A stretch of DNA of 41,286 bases from Pseudogemmobacter faecipullorum (lineage in GTDB: Bacteria; Pseudomonadota; Alphaproteobacteria; Rhodobacterales; Rhodobacteraceae), in NCBI RefSeq assembly GCF_020539525.1, contig NZ_JACDXX010000024.1, positions 1 through 41,286 of the forward strand. Direction: 5' to 3'. The position numbers and the translations under genes were made by a program. The notes beneath the pieces were generated by a model. That model was not told the DNA's origin. It ran no database searches and saw only the letters and a list, made by a program, of their open reading frames with translations. Shown one piece after another: positions 1 through 8,225 of this stretch. Position 1 is the first letter of the stretch. Each line of letters opens with the position of its first letter.

Positions 1-124
1 CCTGAAACGCCGTGGGCAGAGATTTGCCAGGGCGGTCCCCGAGAGCCTCAAGCATTGCTCCCAGGCGCCGGTTCAACCGGGCATCGCCCAGATCGCATCC
101 TGACGTTTCCGTTTCCACCCAACT
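1..124. repeat. 124-bp terminal direct repeat, left copy (circular overlap)
   Basis: Bases 1-124 are identical to 41163-41286, the last 124 bases of the window. An exact end-to-end repeat is what an assembler leaves when a circular molecule is cut open. An interrupted transposase reading frame is completed when the two ends are joined, which supports circularity. The unique circle would be 41162 bp. Confidence 0.9.
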
Positions 125-133
125 CTGCCCCAT
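1..133 (-). pseudogene. IS4-family (Tn5-like) transposase, 5' part, start side of the circular join
   Basis: Reading the minus strand from an ATG at 131-133 gives MGQSWVETETSGCDLGDARL and onward, the typical N-terminus of Tn5-like transposases, whose N-terminal DNA-binding domain carries a CDLGDxRLNRR motif. The frame runs off base 1 and continues from 41162 down to about 41079 on the closed circle. The rest of the transposase, including the DDE catalytic core, is missing, because an IS66-family element is inserted at that point. This is a dead remnant. Confidence 0.75.
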
Positions 134-391
134 GCCTGCACCTCGATTATTCGGTGCCACATAACGAATCATGATCGCTTGTGCTCAGGCAAGGCCAAGT
201 GGGTGGGTGAATCAATTCGCCGCACCACTTATGGGTAACTGCAAGGGACAGCGACCGTTTACAACTTTTCGATGCATTGAGCCTTCAAAAACCGGTCTGA
301 CGGCCCTTGTAGTCACACGAATGGCAATTCGGTGACAACAATATCAATCACTTAATCGATTAACTGTCGAACTTGGGGGGTCCGCCTTTTG
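134..391. other. Intergenic, no gene seen
   Basis: This stretch lies between the Tn5-like transposase start and the stop of the wzy-like gene. It should hold the outer end of the Tn5-like element and the 3' flank of wzy. I see no open frame with a recognisable product, no tRNA and no convincing terminator. The Tn5-like terminal inverted repeat could not be recognised by eye. Confidence 0.5.
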
Positions 392-1675
392 TCAACATGA
401 CCTAGCGCGGCCTCTCTTGAGAAACAGGTAAATCGTTGAGAACAGTAGCAGTGATGCACCAGGACCCACACTCACGGCGTTGTAAAGGGGAGAGAAGAAA
501 AGAACGGTAAACATCAATGCCGCAAAGAAGCATTGCTCACCACATCCTCTCTTAAACATCGCAACAGATCGAGCCGCCATGAACATTATAAAGGCCGTAA
601 CGACCAAAACACCAGATAAGCCGAAATCAATAAATATCGATCCTGGAAGCGTGTAATATGCGCCAAAGATGCGGAGATCTTCAGAAAGATTTGGCGCCAA
701 GCTGGTTCCTAAGACGCGATCAATCGTCAGGCAGTAAATGTAGAAATTATATCCACCATTCAAATGGCCATTCGGCATACCGGTGGTCAGGATAGTCTGA
801 AGGTAATGAAATCCGATTGTAAAGTAGGCATGAACATAGAACAAAATGATATAAATGTAATCTGGGATGAACAGCGGTATGGCATCCCTGTCGAACCCGA
901 GGCCATTCTCATAAGCGTGGATCGCCGCTCGATCAATCAGATCGTCTGTACGCATCAGAGCTCTCTCAACGAAAATGTAGAGGGAAAGTCCGATACCGAA
1001 AATCAATACGGCTCCAAAAGCAGCCTTGATGATGATGTTGCGGGCCGTCGCGGCTCCGGTTGCCCGCCTGATGGAGAAATTCGGATTAATTTGTCCGGCG
1101 AAGTACATGAATACAATGCTGATCAGGAAGCTGTTCCTGCCGCCGCTGAGGAAGGACATTAACAGGCCAAGCACTACAAGGATGATGGGGATAATATTCC
1201 GTCGTACGCCATTCGTGGTCCTTTCCATAACCGACAGGAAAAGAAAGGCGGGCGCGGCGGAAGTAAATACCGTGAGTGCCGTAAAGATACCGCCTCCGCT
1301 ATTCATAGAATGGATTTCCTCATACCGGGCACCCGTAATTCCGAGGCCAAGAACACCGCCCAAGAAAATATATCGGTACGCCATAGACATGGTATAGGCA
1401 GAGCATAAAAATAGAAAAATCCGATGATCAAAGGCCGTGAATACGGGTTCGCAATCGCGCTTTTCAGACCCTGCGCCAGTGTCTGTGCCGTGCATTATCG
1501 ACGATATCAGGGTAAACGTGATTGGGGTCAGATATAGTAGGCAGACGAACCAGAAGTCGATCCCGAAGCTACCGTAGATCGAAAACATTCGTCCATTCGT
1601 CGCAATCAGCGAAATTGCAAATGGCAATATCGCGATTAAAGCCATGCGCCTTAGAATTTTTCTTTCAATTCGCAT
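392..1675 (-). CDS. wzy: Wzy-like O-antigen/oligosaccharide repeat-unit polymerase
   Basis: The product is a hydrophobic integral membrane protein of about 427 residues with roughly ten to twelve predicted membrane segments. It has a large loop in the C-terminal half (around the YENGLGFDRDAIPLF and HLNGGYNFYIY stretches), the usual plan of Wzy polymerases, which join undecaprenyl-linked repeat units at the periplasmic face. Wzy proteins share little sequence, so the call rests on topology, length and context. The frame is open upstream to a TTG at 1762, but that would overlap the upstream CapF remnant, so the ATG at 1673-1675 (MRIERKILRR) is preferred; its ribosome binding site is weak. The gene lies on the minus strand just downstream of a transposase-CapF fusion and is cut off by IS DNA from the rest of the glycan locus. 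The wzx flippase is at 31484-32707. Confidence 0.7.
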   Translation of the reverse strand: MRIERKILRRMALIAILPFAISLIATNGRMFSIYGSFGIDFWFVCLLYLTPITFTLISSIMHGTDTGAGSEKRDCEPVFTAFDHRIFLFLCSAYTMSMAYRYIFLGGVLGLGITGARYEEIHSMNSGGGIFTALTVFTSAAPAFLFLSVMERTTNGVRRNIIPIILVVLGLLMSFLSGGRNSFLISIVFMYFAGQINPNFSIRRATGAATARNIIIKAAFGAVLIFGIGLSLYIFVERALMRTDDLIDRAAIHAYENGLGFDRDAIPLFIPDYIYIILFYVHAYFTIGFHYLQTILTTGMPNGHLNGGYNFYIYCLTIDRVLGTSLAPNLSEDLRIFGAYYTLPGSIFIDFGLSGVLVVTAFIMFMAARSVAMFKRGCGEQCFFAALMFTVLFFSPLYNAVSVGPGASLLLFSTIYLFLKRGRARSC

Positions 1676-1721
1676 AACAATAACCAGTGTCCGTTCACTT
1701 CTGCGCGTTGGTGTGATTTTA

Positions 1722-2690
1722 TCAGTTGCTCGCCCTAAACGTATCCGGCCGAACTTGGTCAAAGATTTCGTTGGCCCAAATGACTAATACTGCCGAGCTC
1801 TCGCCGGTGCTGGTCAACGTGTGCACCCAGCCTGGCTGTGTCCAGAAGGATTCTCCCGCATTGATTGTGCGCACCAGCGTCTCTCCACCGCGAATATCGC
1901 ATTCGATCAGTTTAACTTGACCTAGGGCAAGATGGAAATTCTTGACCTTCGTATGGTGATAATGATTTCCCCGGCTCGCGCCCGGCTCGATGATCAACGC
2001 CGAGACTTGGCCGAATTGTGTGGCCTTGAACAATTCGCAGAAACTCCCGGTCTCAGAAGAGAAGCGCTTCAAACTGAAGACCCTCTGTGTTTGTTCTAGG
2101 TAACTTAGGAAGGTGGCATTCAATTGCTTGCTGAGTCCCGTGCCGACCGCCGGCAGCTCCGGTCGTTCATGATTCTGACGGAAGCTTTCGATCAGACTTG
2201 AAACCTCGCCGACGGTTGTCTGGCTGGTCGGAAAATTGGTCACGTACCGTACACCCGTGTCCTCTGGTTTTGCGAGTGCTGCAAGGTACATATCAATCAG
2301 ATCATCGATATTGAGCAGCTCAACCGGCGAGGCGGGGTCGTTGATACTAAAGGGCTGGCCCTGCGCCGCCTCCTCCACGAAGGTGGCAACGAAGGAATTG
2401 TAGTGCGGTCGGCACCATTTGCCAAATAGATTGGGAAGGCGACAGATCGCCGTTGCCCACCCTGCCGCAGGCCCGCACCGCGCGACGAGTTCCTCACCGG
2501 CCTTCTTGGAACTGCCATAGCCATCGTCGCGCGTGACCTTGGTTGTCGAAGCATAATGGAAGCTAGCCCCTGTCCCGCGTGGCCGGAAGGTGGCCAAGAT
2601 CCGTTCGGCGTAATCGACATTGTCCGCGGTGAAGCCCTCCTTGCCCGGTGGGCGGTTGGCCCCCGCCAGGTGCAGGATGTGATCGACGAC
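1722..2690 (-). pseudogene. CapF/FnlB-type UDP-sugar reductase remnant, 5' end lost
   Basis: This covers about 320 codons that align from HLAGANRPP to the C-terminus with the intact CapF-like gene at 36398-37519, at very roughly 60% identity by eye. It is therefore a divergent paralogue rather than a recent duplicate. The YGSSKKAGEEL active-site stretch and the C-terminal cupin motif GNHYHHTKVKNFH are kept. The N-terminal GASGFVG nucleotide-binding loop is replaced by transposase sequence. It ends with RASN, shorter than the intact copy. Its original neighbour was probably the wzy downstream, which suggests an older glycan locus broken by an IS3 insertion and deletion. Confidence 0.8.
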
Positions 2691-3410
2691 AATGCTGGCT
2701 CGGGCTTCGGACACGCTGGCGTAGGCGCGCAGATAAACCTCTTCGTATTTTATGGAGCGCCACAGGCGTTCAACGAAGACGTTGTCACGCCATGCCCCCT
2801 TGCCATCCATGCTGATCTTGATGTCGTGCTCGGCCAGAACCTTAATGAAGTCTGCCGATGTAAATTGGCTTCCTTGGTCCGTATTGAATATCTCGGGCCT
2901 GCCATATCGCGCCAGCGCCTCTTCTAAAGCTTCTATGCAAAAGGCGGTCTCCAGTGTGATCGACACCCGCCATACCAGCACGCGCCGCGTGGCCCAGTCC
3001 AGCACGGCGGCGAGGTAAATGAAGCCGCGGGCCATGGGTATATAGGTGATATCCATCGCCCAAACCTGATTGGGCTGGGTGATGGGCAGTTTCCTGAGCA
3101 GATAGGGATATACCTTGTGCCCAGGTGTAGGTTTTGAGGTATTCGGCCGCCGGTAGAGCGCCGCGATCCCCATCCGCTTCATCAGCGTGGCAACGTGCAG
3201 CCGCCCGACCTGAACGCCCTCCTGAGCAAGCAGCCCGCGCAGCATTCGGCTGCCCGCAAACGGAAACTCCATGTGCAGCTTGTCGATGCGATGCATAAGC
3301 TGCAGATCGATATCCGACACCGGGCGGGGCTTATAATAAACGCTGCCACGGCTGATCCCCAGCACCTTGGCTTGGCGACTGACGCTAAGCTTCGTGTCCG
3401 GAGTGATCAT
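1722..3410 (-). CDS. Chimeric ORF: truncated IS3-family OrfB transposase fused to CapF remnant
   Basis: One open frame of 562 codons joins two unrelated proteins. The first about 240 residues are an IS3-family OrfB (rve integrase core) with its catalytic residues visible: D in WAMDITYIP, D in NTDQGSQF, and E in RDNVFVERLWRSIKYEEV. After SVSEARASI the transposase stops matching its family, and the sequence becomes CapF/FnlB (VVDHILHLAGANRPP onward) to the end. The OrfB C-terminus that normally follows (about 30-40 residues) and the CapF N-terminus (about 40 residues with the dinucleotide-binding GxxGxxG) are both missing. The join is near 2690. OrfB would be made by frameshifting from orfA. 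Whether the fusion has any activity is doubtful: the CapF cupin half could fold, but the reductase half lacks its cofactor site. Confidence 0.85.
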   Translation of the reverse strand: MITPDTKLSVSRQAKVLGISRGSVYYKPRPVSDIDLQLMHRIDKLHMEFPFAGSRMLRGLLAQEGVQVGRLHVATLMKRMGIAALYRRPNTSKPTPGHKVYPYLLRKLPITQPNQVWAMDITYIPMARGFIYLAAVLDWATRRVLVWRVSITLETAFCIEALEEALARYGRPEIFNTDQGSQFTSADFIKVLAEHDIKISMDGKGAWRDNVFVERLWRSIKYEEVYLRAYASVSEARASIVVDHILHLAGANRPPGKEGFTADNVDYAERILATFRPRGTGASFHYASTTKVTRDDGYGSSKKAGEELVARCGPAAGWATAICRLPNLFGKWCRPHYNSFVATFVEEAAQGQPFSINDPASPVELLNIDDLIDMYLAALAKPEDTGVRYVTNFPTSQTTVGEVSSLIESFRQNHERPELPAVGTGLSKQLNATFLSYLEQTQRVFSLKRFSSETGSFCELFKATQFGQVSALIIEPGASRGNHYHHTKVKNFHLALGQVKLIECDIRGGETLVRTINAGESFWTQPGWVHTLTSTGESSAVLVIWANEIFDQVRPDTFRASN

Positions 3411-3718
3411 CTTTTTGCGCTCGGCAATAGACCTGCCTTCCCGAGCGCGCCGGACAAAAAATCGTTTTCTAACGTCAGCTCCCCGATCTTGGCGTGCAGG
3501 GTTTTAACGTCGATCACCGATGCCGCCTCGACCTTCGGGGGCTCCCCGAATACGCCGGTCGCTCCGTCAAGCAATTGCTCCCACCATTGCTTGATCTGGT
3601 TCGGATGGACGTCAAAATCATGAGACAGTTCGATCAACGTCTTCTCGCCCTTGATCGCTGCGACGGCAACCTTCGCCTTGAAGGCCTGACTATGATTCCG
3701 GCGTGGTCGCTTGCTCAT
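3407..3718 (-). CDS. IS3-family transposase OrfA
   Basis: The product has 103 residues with an N-terminal helix-turn-helix (SQAFKAKVAVAAIKGEKTLIELSHDFDVHPNQIKQWWEQLL) and a C-terminal leucine-rich coiled coil (KTLHAKIGELTLENDFLSGAL), the normal plan of IS3 OrfA. It binds the element's ends and, when fused to OrfB by frameshifting, forms the active OrfAB transposase. Its stop overlaps the orfB start with a slippery run just upstream. ATG at 3716-3718 fits the family length. The gene itself looks intact, but its element has lost one end. Confidence 0.85.
   Translation of the reverse strand: MSKRPRRNHSQAFKAKVAVAAIKGEKTLIELSHDFDVHPNQIKQWWEQLLDGATGVFGEPPKVEAASVIDVKTLHAKIGELTLENDFLSGALGKAGLLPSAKR
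3411..3416 (-). promoter_or_regulatory. Likely -1 programmed frameshift site (AAAAAG)
   Basis: On the minus strand the run AAAAAG precedes the orfB ATG and lies a few bases before the orfA stop. An A-rich slippery site in the orfA/orfB overlap is the standard -1 frameshift signal of IS3-family elements. Confidence 0.65.
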
Positions 3719-3774
3719 TGTCGTCTCCTCGCTCGCAGCATCATGCTGCTATTGCGCGGAAAAGCCACTTATCT

Positions 3775-4591
3775 GGCTCTGTCGCAAAATTTTCTGTGGA
3801 ACGTTTCCTGTGATATGTCTGCGTCGTCAATTGGTTATTGAAGTGGCTGACAGCATGATCGATTTCAAAGGCGCGCATTATCCTAAGTCGGTGATCCTGT
3901 ACGCGGTGTTTTTCTATGTGCGCTACGCGGTCTCCTATCGGGATCTTGAGGAAATCCTTGCCGAGCGAGGCGTTACGGTCGACCACGCCACGCTGAACCG
4001 CTGGGTGGTGAAATTCTCTCCGCTGATCGCCGCCCGGATGCAGGTGAAAAAGCGGCCAACGGCCAGGTCCTGGCGCGCCGATGAAACCTACATCAAGGTG
4101 AAAGGCCGCTGAACCTACCTCTACCGCGCCGTGGATCGTGACGGTCAAACCCTTGATTTTATGCTGTCTGAGCGCCGCAATCTGGCGCTGCCCGGCGGTT
4201 TTTCAAACGCGCAATCGCGGCGAACGGAACGCCTGAGCGCGTTGTGATCGACAAGAGCGGTGCCAATCTTGCCGGGATTCAGGCGGTCAATGTGATCCTG
4301 AAGTTTACCGGCAGCGGGCGCATTATCGAGATCCGACAGGTGAAATATCTGAACAATATCCTTGAACAGGATCACCGCTTCATTAAGCGGATCACCCGGC
4401 CGTTGATGGGCTTCAAAGCGTTTCACTCTGCCGCGGCGACGATCGCCGGGATTGAGACAGCACACATGATCCGCAAAGGGCAGATACCTGCAAATGGCGC
4501 TCACGCATTTCAGGTCTTTGCGGGGCTCGCGGGATAGTCATGTCCAATGGATGGGCGCCTCCAGCCCCCCAAAAAACTTTGCAACACAACC
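3775..4591 (+). mobile_element. IS6-family insertion sequence, complete but with dead transposase
   Basis: The left end GGCTCTGTCGCAAAATTTT (3775-3793) and the right end read inwards, GGTTGTGTTGCAAAGTTTT (4573-4591), match at about 15 of 19 positions and resemble IS6-family ends. The 817-bp size is typical of the family. The element is flanked by an 8-bp direct repeat ACTTATCT (3767-3774 and 4592-4599), the duplication length of IS6 elements. Removing the element and one repeat restores the leader of the surrounding IS3-family element. Confidence 0.9.
3855..4537 (+). pseudogene. IS6-family transposase, broken by a nonsense codon and a frameshift
   Basis: The reading frame starts MIDFKGAHYPKSVILYAVFFYVRY and runs to KVKGR, where a TGA (4110-4112) stands at the position that is Trp in the family (KVKGxW). 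The frame then continues as TYLYRAVDRDGQTLDFMLSE. A second lesion near 4185-4195 shifts the frame before IDKSGANLAGIQAVN and NNILEQDHRFIKRI. All three catalytic residues are still encoded: D in WRADETY, D in VIDKSG, and E in LEQDHR. The product could not be made without suppression and frameshifting, so the copy can only move in trans. Confidence 0.88.
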
Positions 4592-4686
4592 ACTTATCTC
4601 GCCTGTTCAGGTTTCCCGGACCACTTCTGTTTCGGCCGCGCCACTCGAAAGGCACAGGCTCACCATTACGCTGACTGATCACCTCC

Positions 4687-4728
4687 GATAAGGGCGCCGC
4701 GCTTTGCTCCTGCTTCGCGGCGCTTATC
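4687..4728. terminator. Inverted repeat, possible bidirectional terminator
   Basis: The left arm GATAAGGGCGCCGCG (4687-4701) pairs with the right arm CGCGGCGCTTATC (4716-4728) apart from a small bulge, with a loop of about 14 bases. A TATTTATATATT tract follows. There is no clean T-run, so terminator function is inferred. It lies in the roughly 390-bp gene-free stretch (4624-5011) upstream of the flavoenzyme gene, where I see nothing else except the ribosome binding site GGGGAGA before 5012. Confidence 0.45.
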
Positions 4729-5011
4729 TATTTATATATTCAGAACAAGCGCCGCTGAGCGAATACTTATATGAGGACTGATAAGTCCGCGTTATCGGAT
4801 ATGATTATGTCGGAGGTTACGCGGCGAATAGAGCGATATTTTAGCCCGGAAGCCTCCATTTCCGTAGTAGCCGGAACCTTTGCACCCTTCACCGGACAGT
4901 GTCTCTCATTACCTCAGATTATGTTACGGTCATTTTTTGTGTGATACTGACCGCGCCTGATTTCTCCTAACGTGCCTCCAGACAGCAAGTCCGGGACGTC
5001 GGGGAGAAATA

Positions 5012-6988
5012 ATGCGTTCTCAGTCATTTGAGCGGCTCTTCAGCCCTCTCACCATTCGCGGACATGTTATTCGCAACCGGGTCCTGTCGAGCGGACATCA
5101 GACCTATCTCGCAGAACAAAACCTGCCCGGCCCCAGAATGATCGCCTACCATGAGGCGCGTGCACGCGGGGGGGCGGGGCTCATTATAACGGAATCTGCG
5201 AGGTTTCACTCCTCCAGCACCTCAGATTCCTTAGATCTCGTTATCCAGAATGACGATGCTATCCCGCATTTTTCATCGCTCGCCGAAGCGGTTCATCGCC
5301 ATGGCGCCAGGATTATTGGCCAGCTCTCGCATTCCGGGAGAGTGACGCGTCGTATGGCGCAGGGGATGCGGGGCGTGGTCTTCGCGCCTTCTCCTGTGCC
5401 CGATCATCGCTTTCATACGCTGCCAAGAGAGATGCCAACCGATATGGTGGCAGAGGTTATCGCAGCGGCGGCGGCAGGCGCACGACGTTATGCGCAGGCT
5501 GGTTATGATGGGGTAGAGCTGATGGCCAGCCACGGGCTGCTCTTTGCTCAGTTCCTCAATCCGCACAGCAATCTGCGGTCTGACATTTACGGCGGTTCGT
5601 TCGAGAACCGGCTGCGCCCGCTGCGCGAGGCGCTGATCCTGGTGCGCCAGGAAATCGGACCAGAGCATATTGTCGGCCTGAGGATCTCGGCTGCTGAGGA
5701 CGAACTCTCCGGGCTCGAGGAAGGCGATGTGATCAATATCTGCAAGAGCCTGGCCGCTGAGGGGCTGATCGATTATGTTAACACGACTTTCGGCAGCATG
5801 GCCGCGCTTGGTGCATCCGTTCATGTGGTGCCACCGATGGAGATCGAAGCAGCCTATCTGGCGTCGAAATCTCACGCGATAAAGGCTGCGATCCCGGTTC
5901 CAGTATTTCTGGCAGGGCGGATCAATCAGCCACAGGTGGCAGAGGCCGTTCTCGCGGAGGGGCAGGCCGATATGTGTGCCATGACCCGTGCAATGATCAC
6001 TGACCCTGATATGGCGAATAAGGCGCGGGCCGGAGCAGCAGATGACATCCGGGCCTGTATCGGCTGCAATCAGGCCTGTATCGGTCACTTCCATGCGGGT
6101 AACCCGATCTCCTGTATCCAGAACCCTGTTTCAGGCCGCGAGACCCTATTTCCGGTGAAGCCGGTGAAAGCACCGGCTTCCAAACGTGTGCTGGTGATCG
6201 GCGGCGGGCCTGCTGGGATGAAGGCCGCACTGACAGCAGCTGAGCTCGGCCATGATGTCACCCTGGCAGAAGCCGGGCCGCAGCTGGGGGGGCAGGCATT
6301 GCTGGCGCAGCTCTTGCCTGAGCGCGCGGAGTTTGGTGGGTTGATCACCAATCTGCAGACGGAACTGGCGCGCCATGAGATACGCATTCAGCTGAACAGG
6401 CAGATAGATGCCGCTGCCCTGACCGATATCGCCCCGGAGGCAGTGATCCTTGCCACCGGGGCCAGCCCCTATCTGCCACCGGTAGAGGGCGCAGATGCCG
6501 CAGATATGATCGAGCTTCCTGATCTGCTGAAAGGCACGGCTAGCCCCGGCAACCGGGTCGTGATCGCCGACTGGCGCTGCGACTGGCAGGGCATTGGGGC
6601 TGCAGTGAAACTTCGCCGTGAGGGCCATCACGTTCGTCTCGCAGTAGACGGGATCTGTGCCGGCCAGAACCTTCAGCAATATGTCCGGGATTACTGGGCC
6701 GGAAAACTGCACGAGCTGGAGATCGAGGTGATCCCCTATGCGCGCCTCTATGGCGCGGATACCGACAGCGCCTATTTCCTGCACACGGCCAGCAACCAGC
6801 CAATCATTCTTGAAGCGGTCGACAGTCTGGTACTGGCGACCGGCCGCAGCCCCCGGCTTGAACTCGAACCCGTTCTTCAGGCCGCCAGCCTGCCCTTTAT
6901 CACCATCGGTGACTGCGCCACCCCGCGCAGTGCCGAAGAGGCCATCTATGAAGGCCTGGCTGAAGTCGCTGAGTTCCTGGGCAGCTGA
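5012..6988 (+). CDS. NADH:flavin oxidoreductase / trimethylamine dehydrogenase-like iron-sulfur flavoprotein
   Basis: The product has 658 residues. The N-terminal old-yellow-enzyme barrel (about 8-375) contains the signature around NLRSDIYGGSFENRLRPLREAL. It ends in a 4Fe-4S cysteine cluster C349-x2-C352-x3-C356-x11-C368. A C-terminal FAD/NAD(P)-binding domain follows, with VIGGGPAGMKAA at 395-406 and a second flavin motif LATGRSPRLELEP near the end. This is the plan of trimethylamine and histamine dehydrogenases, 2,4-dienoyl-CoA reductase and N-methylproline demethylases; the length is closest to the last group. It probably oxidatively demethylates or deaminates a small amine in the cytoplasm. 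The periplasmic binding protein just downstream suggests an imported nitrogen compound. The exact substrate is not readable. ATG at 5012 has a good GGGGAGA site. Confidence 0.85.
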   Translation: MRSQSFERLFSPLTIRGHVIRNRVLSSGHQTYLAEQNLPGPRMIAYHEARARGGAGLIITESARFHSSSTSDSLDLVIQNDDAIPHFSSLAEAVHRHGARIIGQLSHSGRVTRRMAQGMRGVVFAPSPVPDHRFHTLPREMPTDMVAEVIAAAAAGARRYAQAGYDGVELMASHGLLFAQFLNPHSNLRSDIYGGSFENRLRPLREALILVRQEIGPEHIVGLRISAAEDELSGLEEGDVINICKSLAAEGLIDYVNTTFGSMAALGASVHVVPPMEIEAAYLASKSHAIKAAIPVPVFLAGRINQPQVAEAVLAEGQADMCAMTRAMITDPDMANKARAGAADDIRACIGCNQACIGHFHAGNPISCIQNPVSGRETLFPVKPVKAPASKRVLVIGGGPAGMKAALTAAELGHDVTLAEAGPQLGGQALLAQLLPERAEFGGLITNLQTELARHEIRIQLNRQIDAAALTDIAPEAVILATGASPYLPPVEGADAADMIELPDLLKGTASPGNRVVIADWRCDWQGIGAAVKLRREGHHVRLAVDGICAGQNLQQYVRDYWAGKLHELEIEVIPYARLYGADTDSAYFLHTASNQPIILEAVDSLVLATGRSPRLELEPVLQAASLPFITIGDCATPRSAEEAIYEGLAEVAEFLGS

Positions 6989-7048
6989 CGGCCCGGAATG
7001 CCTGCAACCGTCTCACAACAATAATACCAACAGATCTGGGAGGATCAG

Positions 7049-8131
7049 ATGAGAAAAACCGTTAAAGCTTCACTGCTGGGAACTGCGCTTGCTCTGTTCT
7101 TCGGTGGCCTGGCACAGGCTGAACCTGTTGCCGGAGAGACCCCTGAGAACAGCCTCGCAGGTATCAGCCTGACCTTCGCCTCCTGGGGCGGCATTCTTCA
7201 GGAAGGTCAGATGGCTTCGCTTGAACATTTTGTGCAACAGTCAGGTGTCGAACTCTTGTCCGACCCGGCCTATGAGATGAGCAAGCTTAAGGCACAGGTC
7301 GAGGCAGGCAATCTGAACTGGGATATTGTTCACACGAGTGAATATGATCCCTATGCGCAATGTGGCACCCTGGTCCAGCCGCTGGATCTGACGATCGTGG
7401 ATACGTCAAAACTGCCCGGTGGACATTACACGGAATGCGGCGTGCCGGCTCTGCTCTACGGTATCGTGCTGATGTATAATACCGAGAAATATGGCGACAA
7501 TCCTCCGGCCTCCTGGAAGGACTTTTTCGACGTCGAGGCCTTCCCCGGTACCCGTGCAATTCAGGGCTCTTCCAGCCCGAGTGGCTCTCTGCTCGAGGCA
7601 TCGCTTCTGGCCCAGGGGGGTGATCCGGCCACCATGCTGACAGAAGATGCAGCTGCCGTGATCGATCAGGCGCTGAAACCGATCCGCGACAACAGTGAGT
7701 CCTTTATGTTCTGGACCACCGGCGCCGAACAGCAGAACATGATGGAAGCCGGTGAGGCCGATATGATCATGGCCTGGACCGGAAGGGCGATGAATGCCGT
7801 GAAAAACGGCGCGCCCTATCAGCCTTCCTGGAACCAGTGGCTGGTGGTCGAAGACTATCTGGCGGTGCCGAAGGGCGCGAAAAACCCTGCCGCCTCGAAT
7901 GCGCTGATCAATGCATATCTCGGGGCTGAAGCGCAGGCAAAATTCGCCGAGATGACCTCTTACTCGCCGGTCAATATTGACTCAAAGCCGGTGCTGGAGC
8001 CGGAGGTTGCGGCCTTCCAGATCTCAACGCCTGAGCGCATCGAACAAAGCTACCGCCACAATGTAAAATACTGGGTCAGCCATTATGACGTCATGGTTGC
8101 AAAATGGTCTGAATTCGTCGCCGGCTACTGA
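7049..8131 (+). CDS. ABC transporter periplasmic substrate-binding protein (PotD/PotF-like)
   Basis: The product has 360 residues with a clear Sec signal peptide (MRKTVKASLLGTALALFFGG, cleavage after AQA). The mature domain resembles polyamine-type family 1/8 solute-binding proteins: LTFASWGGILQEGQ, DIVHTSEYDPYAQCGTLVQPLD, VLMYNTEKYGDNPPASWKDFFD, and MIMAWTGRAMNAVKNGAP. A ribosome binding site GGGAGGA lies before the ATG. It would bind a small cation or amine for import. No permease or ATPase gene is nearby, so it is an orphan here and would need transporter subunits from elsewhere. It lies 60 bp after the flavoenzyme gene and is probably co-transcribed with it. Confidence 0.85.
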   Translation: MRKTVKASLLGTALALFFGGLAQAEPVAGETPENSLAGISLTFASWGGILQEGQMASLEHFVQQSGVELLSDPAYEMSKLKAQVEAGNLNWDIVHTSEYDPYAQCGTLVQPLDLTIVDTSKLPGGHYTECGVPALLYGIVLMYNTEKYGDNPPASWKDFFDVEAFPGTRAIQGSSSPSGSLLEASLLAQGGDPATMLTEDAAAVIDQALKPIRDNSESFMFWTTGAEQQNMMEAGEADMIMAWTGRAMNAVKNGAPYQPSWNQWLVVEDYLAVPKGAKNPAASNALINAYLGAEAQAKFAEMTSYSPVNIDSKPVLEPEVAAFQISTPERIEQSYRHNVKYWVSHYDVMVAKWSEFVAGY

Positions 8132-8225
8132 TCTGCGATAAACCTCTGCGCGGCCGCCACATAAAGCTGACGGCCGCGCCCGGTTCTGCTAACGCATTGC
8201 CGATAAATCGCTGAAGTGCATCCCA

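Larger units (their letters stand above)
2691..4623 (-). mobile_element. IS3-family element, right end deleted, interrupted by an IS6-family element
   Basis: orfA and orfB read on the minus strand. The orfB-side end is lost where orfB runs into capF near 2690. The orfA-side leader is split by an IS6-family insertion, and the leader resumes at 4592. A plausible outer end is the minus-strand TGGTCCGGGAAACCTGAACA starting at 4623, which begins with the TG typical of IS3 ends. It cannot be verified because the partner end is gone. The element can no longer transpose by itself. Confidence 0.7.

Noticed and set aside
764-1397. Plus-strand frames inside wzy
   Set aside because: They are antisense to a membrane protein gene with clear hydrophobic periodicity; no family recognised.
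5273-6094. 273-codon open frame on the minus strand
   Set aside because: It is antisense to the flavoenzyme gene with its complete domains; a shadow of G+C-rich coding.
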